A stretch of DNA of 64,000 nucleotides, taken from NCBI GenBank assembly GCA_037447655.1, contig JBBHKE010002128.1, positions 1 to 64,000 of the forward strand, written 5' to 3'. Shown one piece after another: positions 58,401-64,000 of this stretch. Position 1 is the first letter of the stretch. The number at the start of each line of letters is the position of its first letter. The notes below the pieces were generated by a model. The model had not been told where the DNA came from, searched no databases, and was given only the letters and a program-made list of their open reading frames with translations. The position numbers and the translations under genes were made by a program. The stretch comes from Zygnema cylindricum (lineage: Eukaryota; Streptophyta; Zygnematophyceae; Zygnematales; Zygnemataceae).

Positions 58401-61400
58401 CTAGTCACCTTTTAGTTTAAGTCCACACTTCTCTCTACAAAATATTAATTTAGGAGAAGGCACTGGCTTTGTCATCATGTATGCCACCATTTCACTATCT
58501 GGTCTATATTCTATACTTATTATTTTGATCTCCACCCTTTCCCTAACAAAGTTAAGTTTGATATCCATGTGCTTTGCTTTAAAGTGATGTTTAAGATTAG
58601 CAGCAATTGCAATTGTTGCTTGATTATCACATAATATTTTCTGAATTCTAATTTGAAGATATCCCAATTAACCAAGTAAGGATTTGACCCACATCAATTC
58701 CTTCAGACCGAAGCAAGATGTCATATACTCAACCTCGATGGTGGACTGAGCAATGACCTTTTGCTGCTTACTGCTTGAGCAACAAGAACCATTCCCCACA
58801 TACAACACATATCGAGATTTACATCTTCGCATCGGAGCATCCCCATAGGTGGCATCACTCCAAGTGGTGATGTCAGTTTTTCCCCACCTAGATACAACCA
58901 TAGATCCTTAGTTCATATGAGATATTTGAGGACCCTCTTAGCAGCTTCCCAATCCCTTTTGGTAGGAGCGTTTAGACTCCTACTTAGCACTCTTACAGCA
59001 GCTGCCAAATTTGGTCTGGTACAATTCATGAAATAAATCAGACTGCCCACAACCTGTTTGTATGGGATAGTCTTCATGTACTTCCTCTCTTCTGGACCTA
59101 GTTCATCATCTAGAATTAGGATATCTCCTTCCTCATTCCCCTCACTTCCCTTCTTTAGGTCCATGGGAGTTGTACAACTGTTGGCTTTGTCCATCTGAAA
59201 TTTTCCCAACATGTTTCCAATTGCCTGTTTATAAGTTAGTCTAATTATTCTCTTTTCTCTATCTCACTCTACTTGTATTCCCATAATATATCTTGCCTCC
59301 CCCATGTGATTCATCTCAAATCTTCCCTTCAGATATGTTTTTAGTATGTTGATTTTCTCCATTGACTTACTCAGAACAAGCAAATCATCAACGTAAACTG
59401 CAATAAAGATGACATCTTTCTCATCTTCAAAAACATAAATTGAATGATATGAACTGATCCCAATGTATCTCAGACTAGTAAGGAACTCATCAAGTTTTTT
59501 CTTCCACTGTCCGGGCGCTTGTTTCAAACCATAGAGAGATTTGATCAGCCGGCAAACCTAACTTTCTTCTCCTTGTTCCACGAATCTTTCCGGTTGTCGC
59601 ATGAAGATCTCCTCTTCTAGTTCTCCATGCAAGAAGGCAATTTTGATGTCCATCTGGTGTACTTCCATGTCTTCTACAGCTGCCATACTGTGAAGTATCT
59701 TGACCGAGGGAAATCTGAGGACCGGAGCAAAGATTTCTTCGTAGTCTATTCCTTCTTTCTGAGTAAAACCTTTGGCCACAAACCGGGCCTTATACCGCTC
59801 AATATTATTGTCAAGATTCAGTTTTAACTTGAAAACCCAGTTACATCCAATTGGTTTGCGATTAGGTGGACAGTCCACCAATTCCCATGTATCAGCCACC
59901 ATGATTGAAGCCATCTCTTCATTGATGGCTGTCTTCCACCTGTTTCTCTTTGGGCAGTTTATTGCCTTTCCATATGTTTGAGGTTCATCTGAATCAGAAA
60001 GTTTAGTTACCTTGTTGTTAACTTGTTTATCTTGAAGCCTTTTGCTGCTTTTTCTTCCTCCCTCAAAATATGCGGTCACAATAGATGGTTCTCGTGGATT
60101 CTTTCGAATCATCATGGCTTCTCCCCTGTCCCTCGGATCCATATCAATTTCCACCACGACTTCCGCTTCAGTTATAGATGTCACCGGTGTTTCCAAGTCT
60201 TTCTCGGTCTTTTTTGAGCCTGGAAGGATATCGTCCGACCCTGGAAGAGTATCATCTTTTTGGAGACTTCGATAGTTAAGAAGGTGAAAGTCATCAGAAT
60301 TGTCTCACGCAAATCTGATTCTAACTGACTTTGAGGATTTAAAGGGATCTATTGACTTCCCTTAATCCATAGCTACCAGTGTTTTACTAGAATTATATCT
60401 TATCTTTTTAGATCATACTCTCTATACCCTTTTACATCCTCATCATATCCTGGCAAGTATCCGAGTTTCCCTTTAGGATCTAGTTTCGAATTAGATCTGT
60501 ATGTATCTTAACTGAAGACTTTACTATCGAAAACCCTTAAGTGAGATAGATTTGGTTAACGGCCGGTCCATCTCTCATATGGACTTTGGTCATTCACGGC
60601 CGTTGTAAGTACTCTATTTCTCAAATAATTAGCACACTTCATAGCTTTGGCCCAAAATCTTTTTTCTATCCTTTTATCTTACAACATACTCCAGGCACTA
60701 TCATCCACTGTCCTATTAAATCTCTTGGCAACACCATTGTATTCCCGGTTTTCCAAAACTGTTTTTTGATGTTGCACACCATCCTCTCTTAAGAACTCCT
60801 CAAACTAATTGGAGGTATATTCCCCTTCATTATCACTTCTTACTCTTTTTATTGAGGTCTCGTGAAGCTTCTCGGCCCATGCTTTATATTGTTTGAAATA
60901 CTCTGGAGTTTTTGATTTTTTTTTTCAAAAAGTATACTGGGGAGTACCGAGACCGATCATCGGTTATGGTTTGCATAAATCTTTTTCCTCCATGTGATGG
61001 CACTCTTGTCGGTCCCCAAATGTCCGTGTGTACCAAATCAAGAACTTTTTCTCCTTTATAAGTTACTTCCTTTGGAAATGGTAGCCTGTGTGTTTTACAT
61101 TGAGCACACCCACTACAATCACTTACATGATCATTTTACCCAAAGCTTATCCCTTCAACTACTCCCATGTTTTTCATTCCTTTTAGCTTTTCTAGATTAA
61201 CATGCCCAAGTCTCTTATGCCACAACATAATATCATTGACATCAGCATAGTAAAGTTTGAGTTTTTCATTACTTAAAGCACACCTGAACATTCCTTTGCT
61301 ACCTTTCTCAGCAATGAAGTACACATCTTCCTCAAAGCTAGGTGGAAAAACTCCTTTTCTGGTGCTAGTTTCAAATCCTTTATCATCTAATACAGATGTA

Positions 61401-62710
61401 GAGATAAAGTTTTTGTTTAACTCCAGAATAAAGAATACATCGAAGAACGTAACTATTGAGGTTTTTCCCTCCATTACAACTTTCAGATCTAGCGATCTTA
61501 CATAAGTAGTGGTAACTACCCTCCCATCCCCATATTCAATCTCTACTTTAGGAATCTTTCTAAGCTAAGTGAACAAATGCTTATCCTTGCACATGTTCAT
61601 GGAGGCACTTGAATCCACAATCCAACCTCCTTCACCTTTCAGTCCATCGAAGGCACATTTGTGCTTACGTGGAATTTCAACATCTGTTTTTGCCTCCAAC
61701 CCCTCATCTAAAAAAAGTTCGTCATCCTCCTCATCAGATTCATCCTCAAGTACATCTTTGACGAGTGCCTTTTTCTTCCCTTGTGGCTCACCCCCCGGTC
61801 TTTCCCTTCTTTATCTGAAGCTCGGTCAGTTTGGTTCATTTTTCCATGTAATGCCCGGGTGATTACAGAAATGACAAACTCCTTTTGGTCCCCTTGTTCC
61901 GGACTCATCGGATTGATTTTTTAGGTCTTCCCCTCCATGACTTCCAAGTGGTTTCCGTGAATCTTTGTTTCTCCAACTTGCTCAAGCCGCCAAGGCTTGT
62001 CCATTCTTAACCCCCCTCCGGATTTCGATTCTATTCTCTCGGACGAGAATCATACCAACTACCGAATTCCATATCCACTTAGAGTTCGGCTGATCCTATA
62101 CCCAGTTCAGAATCTTTTTATACTCATCGGATAGTTTCATGAGTAAGCAGTGTACCTTTGCCTTCTCGGTTTCTACTTTTCTAGCACACTCTAACTCCAT
62201 GAAGAGTATAGCCAGCTCATTGCATAAATCGAGCATCTTCTCTCTTTTGTGAAAGTATCCATTGATCTTTTGATTTGCTAGCTTCTGTTCTTGAATAGTA
62301 TCGCTTTGGCACATCTCTATAAGTGCATCCGACAGATCGAATACCCTTTCCACCTGCAAATGAGGACCTGTGAGTCCTTGTGTGAGATGGTTGAGAACAA
62401 AATGCTTGGCCGCCATGTAATTGTAGTACAAGGTATCAATGTCATTCTCCTCTTTCCTCAAGATAGGAGACATGAAAACAGATCCAGTTGCTATAGGTGT
62501 GGTTTTCTCTTTTTTTTTCCCCTTTTCCATCACGATGCTTTCTCCGTCTTCTGTGTCCTTTGATGACGGTGGATCAGGTTTCCTACCAAATTTGCTTCCT
62601 CCAAACCCTAGAGGAATAGCAAGATCGGATGGGTGCTTTACTCGCCCACTCACCATTCCCCAAAATCTTTTCTCACGTAGGGCTCTCATCTGAAACTCTG
62701 AGACCTCCAT
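58401..62710 (-). pseudogene. copia H gag-pol with scattered stops
   Basis: Gag begins at 62710 inside the LTR (MEVSEFQMRAL) and is open for 204 residues. The knuckle region (61900-61790) is damaged. The protease motif reads VDSSAS (Gly to Ser) near 61610. Pre-integrase HKRLGHVNLEKLKGM is at about 61230-61190. Integrase is at 61100-60300, with TAG at 60805-60807, TAA for Ser near 60675 and TAA near 60545. RT is open at 60196-59558 (WVFKLK, ARFVAKGFTQKEGIDY, AFLHGELEEE). After one TAG it continues with YVDDLLVL near 59400. RNase H spans 59212-58401. Many lesions are single in-frame stops, so decay is moderate. Confidence 0.85.
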
Positions 62711-62919
62711 AAGTCCTCAGAGTGGACAGCTTCCAAGAAGCCTCTAGGATAATCCTGACCCCTTTGTGTTTAGGCAAAAATAACTGCCACCCTGGCAGAC
62801 AAAAACTCTGACCACCTTCACCCCTGTGAAGACAAGACTCCCCTGAGTCGATAGCAAAAAGAATCTTTGAATTTGCTCTCCTGAGCAGTAAGTTATAGAG
62901 GGTCAAAGTTGACATTTTG
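62691..62919 (-). repeat. 5' LTR of copia H, partial
   Basis: The inner 229 bp of the LTR, similar to 54052 onward, cut by the gap at 62920-62929. The sequence after it on the minus strand (GATGAGAGCCC) is not the GGTTATAGGCC primer site of F. Confidence 0.8.
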
Positions 62920-62929
62920 NNNNNNNNNN
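62920..62929. other. assembly gap (10 N)
   Basis: Scaffold gap inside the 5' LTR of copia H. The flanks are not contiguous. Confidence 0.99.
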
Positions 62930-64000
62930 CATTTTTGTTGGTTAATAAGGAGGGGAATTTTTTTATTACTTTATTTTGTGATTTTTTTGTTTTACAACAG
63001 CAATGGGATAATGAGGCTGGGGTAGTGGCTATACTAAAATTAAAGTACTATCAATATTAACTTACGTTTTTTTATATTATATTTTATTATATATTGCTAT
63101 ATTTTATTGTATTGTAATGTATATCAAAATGTTGCAAAAAATTAACGAGAGATTAATTTAAATTCGACTAAATAGACTAATAAACAGACACATTAAAATA
63201 ATAGTATTGTTGATAAGGTTTAAACGCCCTAAGTGGTAAACTATCATGAAATTAAAATCATATCGGTGATGGGGTCGGAGTAATAGGGTAACGACAACAT
63301 TTTGTTTTTTTAGTGTTTTATTTCATTATTTTTTTAAGGGGAGGAATAATTGGTTGTTTTTACATAAAATTGAAGCGCTTTACAAAAATTGAAGCATTTT
63401 AACATCGGTCGTCGCTGAACCCTATTTATCTGGTTGCGTATTCTCGCAAGATGTAGCACGGCGCCAGCTAAGACAGGTTTACCTAGCCCGGTGACGTATT
63501 CGCGGGCCAATTCGAAATGTGTCGAACCGGCATCCGCGGGAGTCTCCGCGAGGTTATCTTACGGTCGACGTTACTCTCCGCGAGTCTCCTCGTTTCGACC
63601 TGTATCGGCCGTTTGTCGCCGTTTGCTCTCCGCGCGAAGCAGTACCGCGCTTGCGAACGTCGACCGTCATAATAAAATTAGCAATTCACACGGCCGACGA
63701 ACGTTTACGCTAACAAAACTGCGGCAACCACATGTAAATAAAAGTGTTGCAGGCACTCACTTTTTGTCGTTACGTGAGCCCCACGGTGAGAGCACTTTTA
63801 GCCGCAACATTTCCTCAAAATCGACAAAGGTGCGATTCGTACAAATGAATACCGCTCGCAACCAAACTGAATCGACACATAAGTACAATACTGTACTGTA
63901 CCAAACGAAACAAAACACAAGTGACGCAAACCAAAAAAAAACATTTGACGACGCGATTTCGGTCGACGCCGATTAGCCCAATATCATAATATTTCGTTGT
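62930..64000. other. unassigned sequence; one open frame of unknown worth
   Basis: AT-rich to about 63400, then locally GC-rich. A plus-strand frame at 63434-63976 (180 codons, rich in Arg, Ser and Thr) has no recognisable domain, signal or membrane segment. It could be a 5' exon or chance, and I do not call it a gene. Confidence 0.35.

Larger units (their letters stand above)
57391..62919 (-). mobile_element. Ty1/copia element H, nearly full length
   Basis: 3' LTR, polypurine tract, RNase H, RT, integrase, pre-integrase, gag and the start of the 5' LTR (62691), which runs into an assembly gap. Copia order. Closest relatives in the window are F and G and the LTR fragment at 7799. Confidence 0.85.

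Noticed and set aside
3194-62710. Reassigned genetic code (TAA/TAG read as Gln) as explanation for the many in-frame stops
   Set aside because: Stops replace Trp, Ser, Leu, Glu and Arg as well as Gln positions, and frameshifts are common. The GH16 gene uses no internal TAA or TAG. Ordinary decay explains most of them.
63434-63976. 180-residue frame near the right edge
   Set aside because: Open and of reasonable length, but no domain or supporting structure was recognised. Left as unassigned sequence.

Overview
The window looks like nuclear DNA of a green-lineage eukaryote, most probably a streptophyte (charophyte alga or bryophyte grade). Three things point there. A U2 snRNA gene at 14307 has an upstream TCCCACA element near -70 and a TATA box near -31, the layout of plant Pol II snRNA promoters. 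A four-exon glycosyl hydrolase family 16 gene of the XTH/EG16-like superfamily lies at 19144-20393. A phytocyanin-like (blue copper) reading frame lies at 317-762. I cannot name the species. The DNA is gene-poor and full of transposons, with AT-rich spacers and two 10-N scaffold gaps (41238-41247, 62920-62929).

Layout. 1-2640: (GA)n, a frameshifted phytocyanin gene, and an 894-bp hAT-type non-autonomous element with an 8-bp target duplication. 2639-9374: decayed Ty1/copia element A (+), with a foreign LTR fragment inside its 3' LTR. 9375-9835: a broken partial copy of the GH16 gene, introns included, abutting the LTR end. 9841-14230: a (TA)n tract, a 614-bp TA-flanked MITE, and an erythromycin-esterase-like pseudogene (-). 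14236-14534: U2 snRNA with its promoter. 15400-18000: diverged dispersed and tandem repeats. 19144-20393: the GH16 gene (-). 20901-25339: a 4.4-kb inverted-repeat element with arms of about 420 bp. 26208-31778: copia element C (-).

31779-47468: a pyrimidine-rich satellite with a 14-bp core unit, in three blocks. It is interrupted by full-length copia element E (34449-40231, with an attct target duplication) and by a non-satellite island (41248-43954) holding a foldback repeat and a copia relic. 47469-62919: a stack of minus-strand copia pieces: D (3' half), F (5' half), G (5' half) and H (nearly full length). A 1478-bp solo LTR with a GC-rich minisatellite and a TATA box is nested in D. 62930-64000 has no recognised gene.

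The only apparently intact host genes are the GH16 gene and U2. The most distinctive biology is in the retrotransposons. In four elements from two separate copia lineages the gag start codon lies inside the LTR, and the primer-binding site (GGTTATRGGCC, the half-tRNA-iMet type known from Drosophila copia) is itself gag coding sequence. In three of the elements this goes with TG...TA instead of TG...CA LTR ends. The element E target duplication fixes that boundary. The region also shows many short tandem duplications of about 40-170 bp.
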